Notes: generated by a model not told the origin, from the sequence alone. A stretch of DNA of 64,000 nucleotides from Sphingomonas lenta (GCF_002288825.1 NZ_NSLI01000002.1:186001-250000); one strand, 5' to 3'; numbered from the stretch's first letter, positions 17,116-25,680 are shown. Translations and numbers: made by a program.

Positions 17116-17808
17116 ATGCCACGCGTGAAGATGCTGCTGGTCGAGGACGACGCCGCGCTCGCGGAGCTCCTGAACTTCCACTTCACCCGCGAAGACTTCG
17201 AGGTCCGCCAGACCCCCGACGGCGAGGAGGCGCTGCTGCTCGCCAAGGAGAGCGTGCCGGATATCGTGCTGCTCGACTGGATGGTCGAGGGGCTATCGGG
17301 CATCGAGGTGTGCCGCCGCCTGCGCCGCGCGCCTGAGACGCAGAACGTGCCCATCATCATGCTCACCGCCCGCGGCGAGGAGGAGGACCGAGTGCGCGGG
17401 CTGGAGACGGGTGCGGACGACTACGTCACCAAGCCGTTCAGCCCCCGCGAGCTCGTCGCGCGCGTGGGCGCGGTGCTCCGGCGCGTCCGCCCGGCGCTGG
17501 CGGGCGAGGCGCTGACCTATGCCGATATCGAGATGGATACGGTCGGCCATAAGGTGCGACGCGCCGGGCAGGTCGTGCCGCTGGGCCCGACCGAGTTCCG
17601 GCTGCTCAAGCATTTCCTAGAGCATCCAGGCTGGGTCTTCTCGCGCGAGCGGCTGCTCGACGCGGTGTGGGGACACGACAGCGACATCGAGTCGCGCACC
17701 GTCGACGTGCATATCCGGCGGCTGCGAAAGGCGATCAATATAGGCGACCGGCCCGACATCATACGCACCGTGCGGTCGGCGGGTTATGCTTTGGACGCGG
17801 GGAACTGA
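17116..17808 (+). CDS. phoB: Phosphate-regulon response regulator (OmpR family)
   Basis: 230 aa. Receiver with VEDDAAL, phospho-acceptor Asp54 in VLLDWMVEG, and K in VTKPFSPREL. The C-terminal winged helix has LGPTEFRLLKHFLEHPGWVF and SRTVDVHIRRLRKAI, typical of PhoB. A GGAGG Shine-Dalgarno lies 7 nt before ATG 17116. It binds Pho boxes such as the one before pstS, so the operon is probably autoregulated. Confidence 0.96.
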   Translation: MPRVKMLLVEDDAALAELLNFHFTREDFEVRQTPDGEEALLLAKESVPDIVLLDWMVEGLSGIEVCRRLRRAPETQNVPIIMLTARGEEEDRVRGLETGADDYVTKPFSPRELVARVGAVLRRVRPALAGEALTYADIEMDTVGHKVRRAGQVVPLGPTEFRLLKHFLEHPGWVFSRERLLDAVWGHDSDIESRTVDVHIRRLRKAINIGDRPDIIRTVRSAGYALDAGN

Positions 17809-17912
17809 TCTGAGATAAAGAACGGATCGGAGACGAAACGAGGACCCATGCGGCAAGTCGAGCGTTGGAGGCGGGCGCGAACGCGCTTTGCGCTTCAACT
17901 CTGGAGAGACCG

Positions 17913-18485
17913 ATGAAGCTCTATCTTCTCGCCGCGACCGCGCTGGTCGCCGCTCCGCTCTACGCTCAGACCACCGGTACCACTTCGAGCGACTCGGGCG
18001 CCGCGCAGTCGACGACGCCCTCGGGCCAGACGGGGACGACCACCTCGTCGCCGACAACCGATCCGGCGACCACGGGCACCACAGGTACGACCGATCCGTC
18101 GGCCACCGGCACCGCGGGCTCGACCATGCAGTCCACGACCAATGACCCGGCGATGCAGCAGCAGATGGGCACCACCGGCACCACGACCGGCTCGGGCACG
18201 ATGTCGGGCACGACGGGCACCACGACCGACCCGTCGATGAGCGGCTCCATGTCCGGCACCACCGGCGGCATGTCGGGCACGACCGGCGGCATGTCGGGCA
18301 CGATGGGCGGCAACATGACCATGAACCCGTCGGGCGGCATGATGGGCGGCGCGGGCATCGCGCCGCAGCCGATCGCCGCACCGGAGCCCGCGCGGACCGA
18401 CCTGCCGGTCTGCCAGGCCGGTCAGTATGACGACTGCGTTCAGCGCGGCAGCACGCGGCGCTCCTCGGCGCGTCGCCGCCGTTAA
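17913..18485 (+). CDS. Exported Thr/Gly/Met-rich low-complexity protein
   Basis: 190 aa from ATG 17913, preceded by GGAGAG. The signal peptide MKLYLLAATALVAAPLYAQ ends in AxA-like YAQ. Residues 20-150 are low complexity: repeated TTGTT, TDPS, and three tandem SGTTGGM-type units near 110-130. The tail is charged with two Cys (LPVCQAGQYDDC) and an Arg-rich end. No catalytic motif is visible. Probably a secreted or periplasmic disordered protein; function unknown. Two GC hairpins follow its stop. Confidence 0.75.
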   Translation: MKLYLLAATALVAAPLYAQTTGTTSSDSGAAQSTTPSGQTGTTTSSPTTDPATTGTTGTTDPSATGTAGSTMQSTTNDPAMQQQMGTTGTTTGSGTMSGTTGTTTDPSMSGSMSGTTGGMSGTTGGMSGTMGGNMTMNPSGGMMGGAGIAPQPIAAPEPARTDLPVCQAGQYDDCVQRGSTRRSSARRRR

Positions 18486-18502
18486 GGCGCCAGCCCGGCC
18501 GG

Positions 18503-18543
18503 CGACGGGCTAAGCCCGTCGTCCGACGGCGGCTTCGCCGCCG
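18503..18543. terminator. Two tandem GC hairpins after the low-complexity gene
   Basis: CGACGGGC-TAA-GCCCGTCG (18503-18521) and CGGCGGC-TTC-GCCGCCG (18527-18543) are perfect stems 16-42 nt after the stop at 18485. No T-run follows, so intrinsic termination is uncertain. Confidence 0.5.
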
Positions 18544-18584
18544 CGGGCCGGTCCAGGTTGCGCTGACCGCGCAACCACCTAGAG

Positions 18585-18617
18585 AGGGCGCTCCGTCATC
18601 CGAGGGAGCGCCCTTTT
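18585..18617 (+). terminator. Hairpin with T-run directly before the SDR start codon
   Basis: AGGGCGCTCC (18585-18594) pairs with GGAGCGCCCT (18605-18614) and is followed by TTTT. It looks like an intrinsic terminator, yet ATG 18620 begins 2 nt later and the only Shine-Dalgarno-like purines (GGGAG) lie inside the stem. Confidence 0.7.
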
Positions 18618-18619
18618 CC

Positions 18620-19519
18620 ATGCCCATCCGTTTCGACGACCAAGTCGCCATCGTGACCGGAGCGGGCGGAGGCCTCGGCCGCGCCTACGCGCTTGAGCTG
18701 GCGCGGCGCGGGGCCAAGGTGGTCGTCAACGACCTGGGCGGCGCGCGCGACGGGACCGGCCAGTCGGACGCGGCTCTCCAGGTCGTCCAGGAGATCGAGG
18801 CGGCGGGCGGCGAGGCGATGGCGAACGGCGGCAGCGTCGCCGAGTATGAGCAGATGCTCGAGATGGTCGCCCGCGCGAAGGAGCGCTGGGGCGGCGTCCA
18901 CGTGCTCATCAACAACGCCGGCGTGCTCCGCGACAAGACGTTCGCCAAGATGGAGCCCGGCGACTTCGAGTTCGTGGTGCGCGTGCACCTGCTCGGCTCC
19001 GCCTACGCGACCAAGGCGTGCTGGAAGCTGATGCGCGAGCAGAATTACGGCCGCATCCTGATGACGGCGTCGTCCACGGGGCTGTTCGGCAATTTCGGTC
19101 AGGCGAACTACGGCGCGGCGAAGCTCGGCCTCGCGGGGCTGGCCAAGACGCTGCATCTCGAAGGCGCGAAGTATGGGATCAAGGTCAACACGGTCGCGCC
19201 GACCGCCGGCACGCGCATGACGGAGGACCTGTTCCCCGCCGAGCTGTTCCAGGCGTTCGCGCCCGAGAAGGTCGTGCCCGCCGCGCTCTACCTCGTATCG
19301 GAGGACGCGCCGAGCAACGCGGTCGTCGGCGCGGGCGCGGGCGTGTTCCAGTCGGCCTATGTCACTCTCACCCCCGGCGTGGCGCTGCACGGCGACGAGC
19401 TGTCGCCCGAAGGCGTCGCGGCGCACTGGGCGGAGATCACCGACCGCTCGGGCGAGATCGTGCCGCAATCGGGGGCGGAGCAGGCGATGCTGATCGGCCG
19501 GGTGCTGCAGGGCGGTTGA
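18620..19519 (+). CDS. SDR-family oxidoreductase (HSD17B4 / multifunctional-enzyme-like)
   Basis: 299 aa. The cofactor motif TGAGGGLG, NDLGG, the NNAG motif in VLINNAGVLRD, and the catalytic Ser with YGAAK (Tyr and Lys) are present. The VVNDLGGARDGTG stretch and length near 300 are typical of the (3R)-hydroxyacyl-CoA dehydrogenase part of peroxisomal-type multifunctional enzymes. A role in fatty-acid or steroid-like acyl-CoA oxidation is plausible; the substrate is not determined. The start lies 2 nt after a terminator-like hairpin; no alternative upstream start is seen. Confidence 0.88.
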   Translation: MPIRFDDQVAIVTGAGGGLGRAYALELARRGAKVVVNDLGGARDGTGQSDAALQVVQEIEAAGGEAMANGGSVAEYEQMLEMVARAKERWGGVHVLINNAGVLRDKTFAKMEPGDFEFVVRVHLLGSAYATKACWKLMREQNYGRILMTASSTGLFGNFGQANYGAAKLGLAGLAKTLHLEGAKYGIKVNTVAPTAGTRMTEDLFPAELFQAFAPEKVVPAALYLVSEDAPSNAVVGAGAGVFQSAYVTLTPGVALHGDELSPEGVAAHWAEITDRSGEIVPQSGAEQAMLIGRVLQGG

Positions 19520-19633
19520 CGCCGGCGGCGTCCGCCTAGGCGGCTTTCAGCCGCTGCGGCACCGTGATACGCTGACGGGGCGCAACGGCGGAGGCCGGTC
19601 CTGTACAGCGAATCGGACATCGACGACGCCATC

Positions 19634-20626
19634 GTGGCCGGCGAGCTCTCGGCCGAGGCCGCCTGGCGCTTCCGCCGTTTCGTCGCCAGCCGGCGCGCGA
19701 CGCCGGCGGTCGAGGAGGAGCAGGTCAGGCTCCTGAGCGGGTTCAACGACATCTTTATCTCGATCGCGATCGCCCTGTCGTTGGCGGCGGTCGCGGGGAT
19801 TGGCGGGGCCGTATCGTTCATGCTGGCTGGCGCGCTGGTCGCAGGCGCGAGCTGGCTCCTGGCGGAGCACTTCACGGCGCGGCGCAAGGCGGCGCTGCCG
19901 AGCGTGCTCCTGGCGCTCGCCTTCGTAGGCGGAGCGGCTGCGACCTGCGCCGGCTTGGTGGGCCAGATCGAGGCTAATCTGTCGCCGCGCGGCGCGGCGC
20001 TGGCGGGCGCGGGCGTGGCGCTCGCGGCCGCCGCGGCTGCTTGGACGCACTGGCGGCGCTTCGCCGTACCGATCGCGGTCGCGGCGGGCGCGCTGGCGAG
20101 TGTCGCGGTCGCGCTCTGCCTGGTCCTGGCGGTCGCGCCCGCGGCGGAGCGCGCCATCCAGCCTCTCCTGCTCGCCGCGGGTCTCGCCCTGTTCCTGCTC
20201 GCGATGCGCTGGGACCTGTCGGACCGCGAGCGGCGGACGCGTCGGGCCGACGTCGCCTTCTGGCTGCACCTCGCCGCGGCGCCGCTGATCGCGCATCCGA
20301 TCTTCCGCATACTGGGCGTGTTCGACGCCGATGTGGGCGCGGGCACCGCGTTCGTCGTGGTGGCGCTATACGCGATGTTCGCGGTCCTAGCGCTGGCGAT
20401 CGACCGCCGTGCCCTGCTCGTCTCGGGGCTGGCCTATGTCCTATCCGCCTTGGTCGCCCTGTTCCGCGGGGCGGGAGCGGTGGAGCTTGGCTGGTCGTTC
20501 ACCGCCCTGGTGATCGGCTCGGCGCTGCTGACGCTGTCCGCCTTTTGGCACCCGATGCGCCGGGCAATCGTGTCGCGGCTCGGCGGCTGGGGCGAGCGCC
20601 TGCCGCCGGTCGCGCTGGCGGGCTAG
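19634..20626 (+). CDS. DUF2157-type multi-pass membrane protein
   Basis: 330 aa from GTG 19634. The coding pattern continues upstream in frame to CTG 19601 (adding LYSESDIDDAI), which has GGAGG 6-7 nt before it; homologs usually carry such an N-terminus. A short cytoplasmic region (ELSAEAAWRFRRFVASRR) precedes about ten hydrophobic segments, the DUF2157 layout. Membrane location is clear; function is unknown. The 3' end overlaps the convergent DUF2794 gene by 4 nt. Confidence 0.78.
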   Translation: MAGELSAEAAWRFRRFVASRRATPAVEEEQVRLLSGFNDIFISIAIALSLAAVAGIGGAVSFMLAGALVAGASWLLAEHFTARRKAALPSVLLALAFVGGAAATCAGLVGQIEANLSPRGAALAGAGVALAAAAAAWTHWRRFAVPIAVAAGALASVAVALCLVLAVAPAAERAIQPLLLAAGLALFLLAMRWDLSDRERRTRRADVAFWLHLAAAPLIAHPIFRILGVFDADVGAGTAFVVVALYAMFAVLALAIDRRALLVSGLAYVLSALVALFRGAGAVELGWSFTALVIGSALLTLSAFWHPMRRAIVSRLGGWGERLPPVALAG

Positions 20627-20970
20627 TCCTCCACCACCTTCATCAACCGCCGCTCGAGCGGGGCCAGCACCGTGGCGAGCTCCTGGCCGCGCTTGAGCAC
20701 CGCGCCATGCTCGCCGACAAGCGCCCACATGCCCTGCTTCGCGCGCAGGGCCGGGCGTTTCTCGATCCGGTATTCGGGCCGCTCGGCGGAGCGGCGAAAG
20801 GCGGCGAAGACGGCGGCGTCGCGGCCGAGCTCGATCGCGTAGTCGCGCCACATGCCCGCCGCGACCATGCGGCCGTACACGTCGAGGATGCGGGTGAGTT
20901 CCAGCCGGTCAAAGCCGATCTGAGACGGCTTGCCCGCGCCGGCGGCGGGGAACGGAAGAATGCTACCCAT
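20623..20970 (-). CDS. DUF2794 domain protein
   Basis: 115 aa. FDRLELTRILDVYGRMVAAG and WRDYAIELGRDAAVF are the recognisable DUF2794 core, a small family confined to alphaproteobacteria. There is no membrane segment or signal. The start codon overlaps the cysE stop by 1 nt (TAATG), so it is the second gene of a cysE-DUF2794 operon. Function is unknown. Confidence 0.85.
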   Translation of the reverse strand: MGSILPFPAAGAGKPSQIGFDRLELTRILDVYGRMVAAGMWRDYAIELGRDAAVFAAFRRSAERPEYRIEKRPALRAKQGMWALVGEHGAVLKRGQELATVLAPLERRLMKVVED

Positions 20971-21650
20971 TAAGCGCGGTCACGCTCCCCCTGTTCGCCG
21001 AGCAATGCGTCCAGCCGCTTCCTCATCTGCTCCAGCTCGCAGCGCAGCAGCTCGACCTTCTGCGTCTGCGGATCGAACATCTCGGAGCAGGGCGTGCCAT
21101 AGGGCACGAACTTCGGGCTCGGCGCGGCGCCGCCCTCCACCATCGTCGGCCGGGCGGGGATGCCGACCATCACCGCGCCTTCCGGCACGTCCTTGGTCAC
21201 GACCGCGTTCGCGCCGACGCGCGCGCGCGGGCCGACGGTGATCGGTCCCAGCACCTGCGCCCCCGATCCGACGATCACGCCGTCCGACAGTGTCGGGTGG
21301 CGCTTGCCGGCGACGCCGTTGTCGGGGCTGGTGCCGCCCAGCGTCACGCACTGGTAGATGGTGACGTTGTCGCCGATCTCCGCCGTCTCGCCGATCACGA
21401 CGAAGCCGTGGTCGATGAAGAAATTGCGCCCGATCTTCGCGCCCGGATGGATGTCGATCGCGGTGGTCGCGCGCGAGAAGTGGTTGATGCACCGCGCCAG
21501 GAAGAATTGCCGCCGCCGGTACAGCGCGTGCGCGACCCGGTGCCAGCCCAGCGCCCACACGCCCGGATAGGTCAGGACCTCCGCGCGGCTGTGCGGCGCG
21601 GGATCGCGCGCGCGGATCGAGTCGAGATACTGCACGAGCCGGCTGAACAT
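20970..21650 (-). CDS. cysE: Serine O-acetyltransferase (EpsC/CysE type)
   Basis: 226 aa, the short form lacking the long enterobacterial N-terminus. A hexapeptide-repeat left-handed helix carries IDIHPGAKIG, FFIDHGFVVIGETAEIGDN and TLGGT, with catalytic His in IDHG and HP. GIPAR and a charged C-terminal coiled region follow. It makes O-acetylserine from serine and acetyl-CoA for cysteine synthesis. Feedback by cysteine is expected from the family, not visible directly. Confidence 0.93.
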   Translation of the reverse strand: MFSRLVQYLDSIRARDPAPHSRAEVLTYPGVWALGWHRVAHALYRRRQFFLARCINHFSRATTAIDIHPGAKIGRNFFIDHGFVVIGETAEIGDNVTIYQCVTLGGTSPDNGVAGKRHPTLSDGVIVGSGAQVLGPITVGPRARVGANAVVTKDVPEGAVMVGIPARPTMVEGGAAPSPKFVPYGTPCSEMFDPQTQKVELLRCELEQMRKRLDALLGEQGERDRA

Positions 21651-21793
21651 CGGCGCTCCCCTTTCCGGGAGGAAGGTAAGGGCTGAACGCCCGCTTTGCC
21701 AGCATGGCTCCGCGTCCCGCTTTAGCGCGTTAAACTCCTCCTGCGTTGTGGGGGTTCGCGCGCGCGCTAATGCGGGATGCCGAAGGGAGCCGA

Positions 21794-22561
21794 ATGCCTG
21801 ATCTCGCGAGCTTCGACTGGACGTCGATCATCCCCTTCGTCGCGATCGGCTTCGCCGCGCAGATGGTGGACGGCGCGCTCGGCATGGCGTTCGGCGTGGT
21901 GTGCAACGTGCTGCTCGTCGCCGTGCTGGGCGTCGCGCCCGCGCGCTCGTCCGCCAACATCCACATCGTCGAGGTCTTCACCACCGCCGCGTCGGGGATC
22001 AGCCACACGATCGCGGGCAATGTCGACCTGAAGCTGTTCCTACGCCTGCTGCTGCCCGGCATCGTGGGAGGCGTCACGGGCGCATATGTGCTCGTGAACC
22101 TCGACGGCGACTTCGTCCGGCCGTTCATCCTCGCCTACCTGATCGGCATCGGCGTGTACCTGTTCGCTCGCGGCATCCTGTACCCGCCTAAGCATCAGAA
22201 GCCCAAGGTGGTCGAGCCGCTGGGGCTGCTGGGCGGCTTTCTCGACGCGGTGGGCGGCGGCGGGTGGGGGCCGGTGGTCACGTCCAACCTCCTCGTCCAA
22301 GGCGTCGAACCTCGGCGCGTCGTCGGCACCGTCAGCAGCGTCGAGTTCTTTCTGACGATCACCGTGTCGGCCGCCTTCATCTACCATCTCGGCTGGCAGT
22401 CCTTCGCGTTCGCGACCATCGGCCTGATCATCGGCGGCGTCGCGGCGGCTCCCTTCGGTGCGGTGATCGCCCGGCGCGTCTCCACCAAAGCCATGCTGAT
22501 CCTGGTGGGCGCGGTGCTCACCGCCACCAGCCTGTACGGCTTCATCCGGGCGCTCGCCTGA
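21794..22561 (+). CDS. TauE/SafE (TSUP) family membrane permease
   Basis: 255 aa from ATG 21794 with AAGGGAG upstream. About eight hydrophobic segments form two repeated halves with the family motifs GALGMAFGV and DAVGGGGWGPVVTS. TSUP proteins export or import sulfite, sulfonates or related organic acids. The adjacent cysE hints at a sulfur link but is divergently transcribed, so that is only suggestive. Substrate unknown. Confidence 0.9.
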   Translation: MPDLASFDWTSIIPFVAIGFAAQMVDGALGMAFGVVCNVLLVAVLGVAPARSSANIHIVEVFTTAASGISHTIAGNVDLKLFLRLLLPGIVGGVTGAYVLVNLDGDFVRPFILAYLIGIGVYLFARGILYPPKHQKPKVVEPLGLLGGFLDAVGGGGWGPVVTSNLLVQGVEPRRVVGTVSSVEFFLTITVSAAFIYHLGWQSFAFATIGLIIGGVAAAPFGAVIARRVSTKAMLILVGAVLTATSLYGFIRALA

Positions 22562-22621
22562 CCCGGTTGCCCCGCCCGCCGTCCCGCCCTAGGGCGGGCG
22601 CGTGACCGGGCACGCACCTTT

Positions 22622-23524
22622 ATGAGCGCCACCTACCTGCCCACGCTCAAGCAGCTGCAATATCTGGTCGCGCTGCACGATCACGGTCATTTCGGACGCG
22701 CGGCCGACGCGAGCTTCGTCACCCAGTCCACATTATCGGCCGGTTTGCGCGAGCTGGAGATGCTGCTCGGCGTGACGCTCGTCGAGCGCACACGCCGCGT
22801 GGTGCGGTTCACGCCTCTGGGCGAGTCGATCGCCGACAAGGCCCGGCGCGTGCTGCGCGAGGCGGAGGAGCTGGGCGACATGGCGCGGGCGAGCGGCCGC
22901 CCCCTGTCGGGCGACCTGCGGATGAGCGTGATCCCGACCATCGCGCCCTTCATCCTCCCGCGCATCCTGCCCTCGTTGCGCGAGCGCTACCCCGAACTCC
23001 GCCTGTTCCTCCGCGAGGAGCCGAGCGCCGCCGCGTGCGAGGGCCTGCATAGCGGACGCACCGACTGCGTGCTGCTGGCGCTGCCCTACGCCTGCGGCGA
23101 GGTGACCGTCGAGCCGCTGTTCGACGACCCGCTGCTCGTCGCTTTTCCCACGGACGACGCCGATCCCGCCCCGGCGGCGTTCAAGCCGCAGGACATCGAC
23201 GAGACGCGCCTCTTGATGCTCGAGGACGGGCATTGCCTGACCGAGCACGCGCTGGCGGCGTGCAACCGCCCGGAGCTTCGCGCCGAGGCGCAGATGCTCG
23301 GTACTTCACTCCACACAGTGGTGCAGATGGTCGACAACGGGCTGGGCGTGACGATGTTGCCGGAGATGGCGCTCAACGCCGGCATCCTGGAGCATACGCG
23401 CGTGGAGGCGCGGCCGCTCGACGCGCCGCATGCGTCGCGGCAGGTGGCGCTGGTCTGGCGCCGCGCGTCGCCGCGCGAGCGCGACTTCAAGCTGCTGGCG
23501 ACCTTGCTGGCCGAGTCGCATTGA
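22622..23524 (+). CDS. oxyR: Hydrogen-peroxide-sensing LysR regulator OxyR
   Basis: 300 aa. N-terminal LysR helix-turn-helix (FGRAADASFVTQSTLSAGL). The redox pair is preserved: Cys205 in EDGHC and Cys214 nine residues later, the exact spacing of E. coli Cys199/Cys208. Disulfide formation on peroxide would switch it to an activator of peroxide defence genes. No catalase or peroxiredoxin gene is next to it in this window. Confidence 0.92.
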   Translation: MSATYLPTLKQLQYLVALHDHGHFGRAADASFVTQSTLSAGLRELEMLLGVTLVERTRRVVRFTPLGESIADKARRVLREAEELGDMARASGRPLSGDLRMSVIPTIAPFILPRILPSLRERYPELRLFLREEPSAAACEGLHSGRTDCVLLALPYACGEVTVEPLFDDPLLVAFPTDDADPAPAAFKPQDIDETRLLMLEDGHCLTEHALAACNRPELRAEAQMLGTSLHTVVQMVDNGLGVTMLPEMALNAGILEHTRVEARPLDAPHASRQVALVWRRASPRERDFKLLATLLAESH

Positions 23525-23590
23525 GCCGGGGCGCAACCTTTTCCGGTTCGCCAGCGTAACCACCCGCGTCCACCGCAGCGGAGACGTGTC

Positions 23591-24196
23591 ATGAAGCCCT
23601 TGCCCCTGATCGTGCTGGCGAGCGTCCTGTCGCTCGCCGCGTGCGTCCCGCCGACGGCCACCACGAGCCCTGGGCCGGCCACCGCCTCCCGCCCGGCGAG
23701 CACGGCCGCCAATCCCGCCGTCGGCGGCGCGGCCATGCTCGCGGACCGCACGATCGTCGCCAACGCGTCCGCCGCGCCCAATCTGACGACGCTCGTATCG
23801 GCGGTGCGGGCGGCGGGGCTGACGGAGGCGCTGTCCGGACCCGGCCCGTTCACCGTGTTCGCGCCCACCAACGAGGCGTTCGGCCGCCTCGCGCCCGGCA
23901 TGGTCGAGACGCTGCTCAAGCCGGAGAACAAGGCGTCGCTGACGCGCGTGCTCAACTACCACGTCGTCCCCGGCGCGCTCACCGCCGCCGACCTGCGCCA
24001 ACGCGTCCAGGCGGGCGGGGGCACGGCGCAGCTGACGACGGTCGCGGGCGACCTGCTGACGGCGCGGGTGGAAGGCGGCGAGCTGACGCTGACCGACATG
24101 AACGGCACGCGGACCTATGTTGAGACGCCGGACGTGCGGCAGTCGAACGGGGTCGTGCACGTAGTGAACGGGGTGCTGGTGCCAAGGCTCGGGTGA
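23591..24196 (+). CDS. Fasciclin-domain lipoprotein
   Basis: 201 aa. The signal peptide ends in the lipobox LSLAAC (Cys18 or so). After a Pro/Thr/Ala linker, one fasciclin domain spans about 50-200 with FTVFAPTNEAFGRL (H1) and the conserved YHVVPG, and ends VVHVVNGVLVP (H2). Fasciclin domains mediate adhesion or surface association. It is followed by a long inverted repeat. Confidence 0.92.
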   Translation: MKPLPLIVLASVLSLAACVPPTATTSPGPATASRPASTAANPAVGGAAMLADRTIVANASAAPNLTTLVSAVRAAGLTEALSGPGPFTVFAPTNEAFGRLAPGMVETLLKPENKASLTRVLNYHVVPGALTAADLRQRVQAGGGTAQLTTVAGDLLTARVEGGELTLTDMNGTRTYVETPDVRQSNGVVHVVNGVLVPRLG

Positions 24197-24202
24197 GCGG
24201 AA

Positions 24203-24319
24203 CTCCCTCTCCCCTCTGGGGAGAGGGTGGCCGAGCGCAGCGAGGTCGGGAGAGGGGCAGTGTCGATACGGCGGCACACTGCCCCTCTCCCCGACCCTCT
24301 CCCCAGAGGGGAGAGGGAG
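24203..24319. repeat. Long inverted repeat F between convergent genes
   Basis: Arms 24203-24228 and 24294-24319 are perfect 26-nt reverse complements rich in CCCTCTCC. Inner arms (24246-24263 and 24276-24294) also pair. Nearly the whole intergenic space between the fasciclin gene and moaE is one hairpin, suitable as a two-way terminator. Confidence 0.85.
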
Positions 24320-24327
24320 ATGATGGA

Positions 24328-24765
24328 TCAGTCCCACCGTCGCGCCGCCGCGTCGTCCGCGTCCCGCGCATCGACCCAGCGCCGCCCCCCTGCCCTGGTC
24401 TCCCGCTTCCAGAACGGCGCGTCCGTCTTCAGCCGGTCGATCAGGAACGCGCACGCGTCCAGCGCCGCCGTGCGGTGCGGGGCGGCGGTGGCGACGAGAA
24501 CGATCCGTTCGCCCGGCAGCATCGAGCCGACGCGGTGCACCACGCTCGCGGCGAGCAGGCCCCAACGCGCGATCGCCTCTTCCGTGAGCCGGGTGAGCGC
24601 CGCTTCCGTCGCACCGGGATAGTGTTCCAGCTCGAGCAGCTCGACGCCGTCGTCGGCGCGCACGATGCCGGTAAAGCTCGCCACGCCTCCCGCCCCCGCC
24701 GCCTCGACGCCTGCGAGCTCGGTAGCCATGTCGATCGGCTCGGGCGAGACGCGGACGCGGATCAC
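24328..24765 (-). CDS. moaE: Molybdopterin synthase catalytic subunit
   Basis: 145 aa. Contains the MoaE core: FTGIVRADDGVELLELEHYPG, HRVG, and the active-site segment DRLKTDAPFWKRE with the two catalytic lysines. With MoaD it inserts the dithiolene sulfurs to make molybdopterin. ATG overlaps the moaD stop by 4 nt. The charged C-terminal tail is short. Confidence 0.95.
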   Translation of the reverse strand: MIRVRVSPEPIDMATELAGVEAAGAGGVASFTGIVRADDGVELLELEHYPGATEAALTRLTEEAIARWGLLAASVVHRVGSMLPGERIVLVATAAPHRTAALDACAFLIDRLKTDAPFWKRETRAGGRRWVDARDADDAAARRWD

Positions 24766-25013
24766 CCGCCCGTCACCGGCGGGAAGATCGCGACCTCCGT
24801 CGCGCCTTCCACGCTCGCGTCGAGCGGCACGAACGCCTGGTCAACGGCCGCGCGCAGCCGCGATCGGTCGGCGAAAGCGCGTGCGTGGCCTTCGGAGCGG
24901 CCGGACAGCCAGGCGACCAGGTCGGCGACCGTCACGACCTCTGCCGGCGGCGCGACCTGCTCCTCGTCGACCCCGACCGCCTCGCGTACCCAGGCGAAGT
25001 AGAGCACCCGCAA
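24762..25013 (-). CDS. moaD: Molybdopterin synthase sulfur-carrier subunit
   Basis: 83 aa ubiquitin-like protein ending VAIFPPVTGG; the terminal Gly-Gly is the thiocarboxylate carrier. VLYFAWVREAVG at the start is typical. It works with MoaE directly downstream and lies 4 nt after pgsA on the same strand. Confidence 0.94.
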   Translation of the reverse strand: MRVLYFAWVREAVGVDEEQVAPPAEVVTVADLVAWLSGRSEGHARAFADRSRLRAAVDQAFVPLDASVEGATEVAIFPPVTGG

Positions 25014-25017
25014 AGAC

Positions 25018-25584
25018 TTAGTCCATGTGCTTGAGACCGACGCGCAGGTAATCCCACCCGGTCACCAGCGTCAGCGCGGCGGCGCTCCAGAGCGTGGCGA
25101 GGCCCACCAGCTTGATCCATCCCTGCTCGGGCGCGGCACCCGCCAGGATCAGCGCGCCCAGCGCGACGATCTGGAACGTAGTCTTCCATTTGGCGAGCTT
25201 GGAGACGGGCACCGACACCTGGATGCCACCCAGGAACTCGCGCAGGCCCGACACCGCGATCTCGCGGAGCAGGATCACCAACGCGGCGATCAGGTGGACG
25301 CCGGTGATGATCGCCCGGTCCTCGAACCGCGTTCCCACCAGCATCAGGATGACGGCGGCGACCATGATCTTGTCGGCGATGGGGTCGAGGAACACGCCTA
25401 ATCGCGACACCGCCCCCTGCGCGCGGGCGAGGTAGCCGTCGAAATAATCGGTCACGCCCATGAGGCAGTAGAGCGCGAAGGCGAGCGCGTAGCCGGCCTC
25501 CCAGTCGGGCCACCAGAGCAGCGCGACGAGCGCCGGCACCGCGACGATGCGCGACAGGGTCAACAGATTGGGAAGGGTCAGCAT
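25018..25584 (-). CDS. pgsA: CDP-diacylglycerol--glycerol-3-phosphate 3-phosphatidyltransferase
   Basis: 188 aa from ATG 25584 (a GTG at 25593 is also possible). The CDP-alcohol phosphotransferase motif D-G-x2-A-R-x8-G-x3-D-x3-D is seen in DGYLARAQGAVSRLGVFLDP. Four to six membrane helices are visible. It makes phosphatidylglycerophosphate, the precursor of phosphatidylglycerol and cardiolipin. First gene of a pgsA-moaD-moaE unit. Confidence 0.94.
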   Translation of the reverse strand: MLTLPNLLTLSRIVAVPALVALLWWPDWEAGYALAFALYCLMGVTDYFDGYLARAQGAVSRLGVFLDPIADKIMVAAVILMLVGTRFEDRAIITGVHLIAALVILLREIAVSGLREFLGGIQVSVPVSKLAKWKTTFQIVALGALILAGAAPEQGWIKLVGLATLWSAAALTLVTGWDYLRVGLKHMD

Positions 25585-25680
25585 CCGACACACACCGTAA
25601 CGCCGCGCCCGCCCGCGCGGAAGCCCGTGCTCGTTTTGGCGGGTGGCGCATGGCCGGACGCTCGGCTATCCGCGTCCGCC

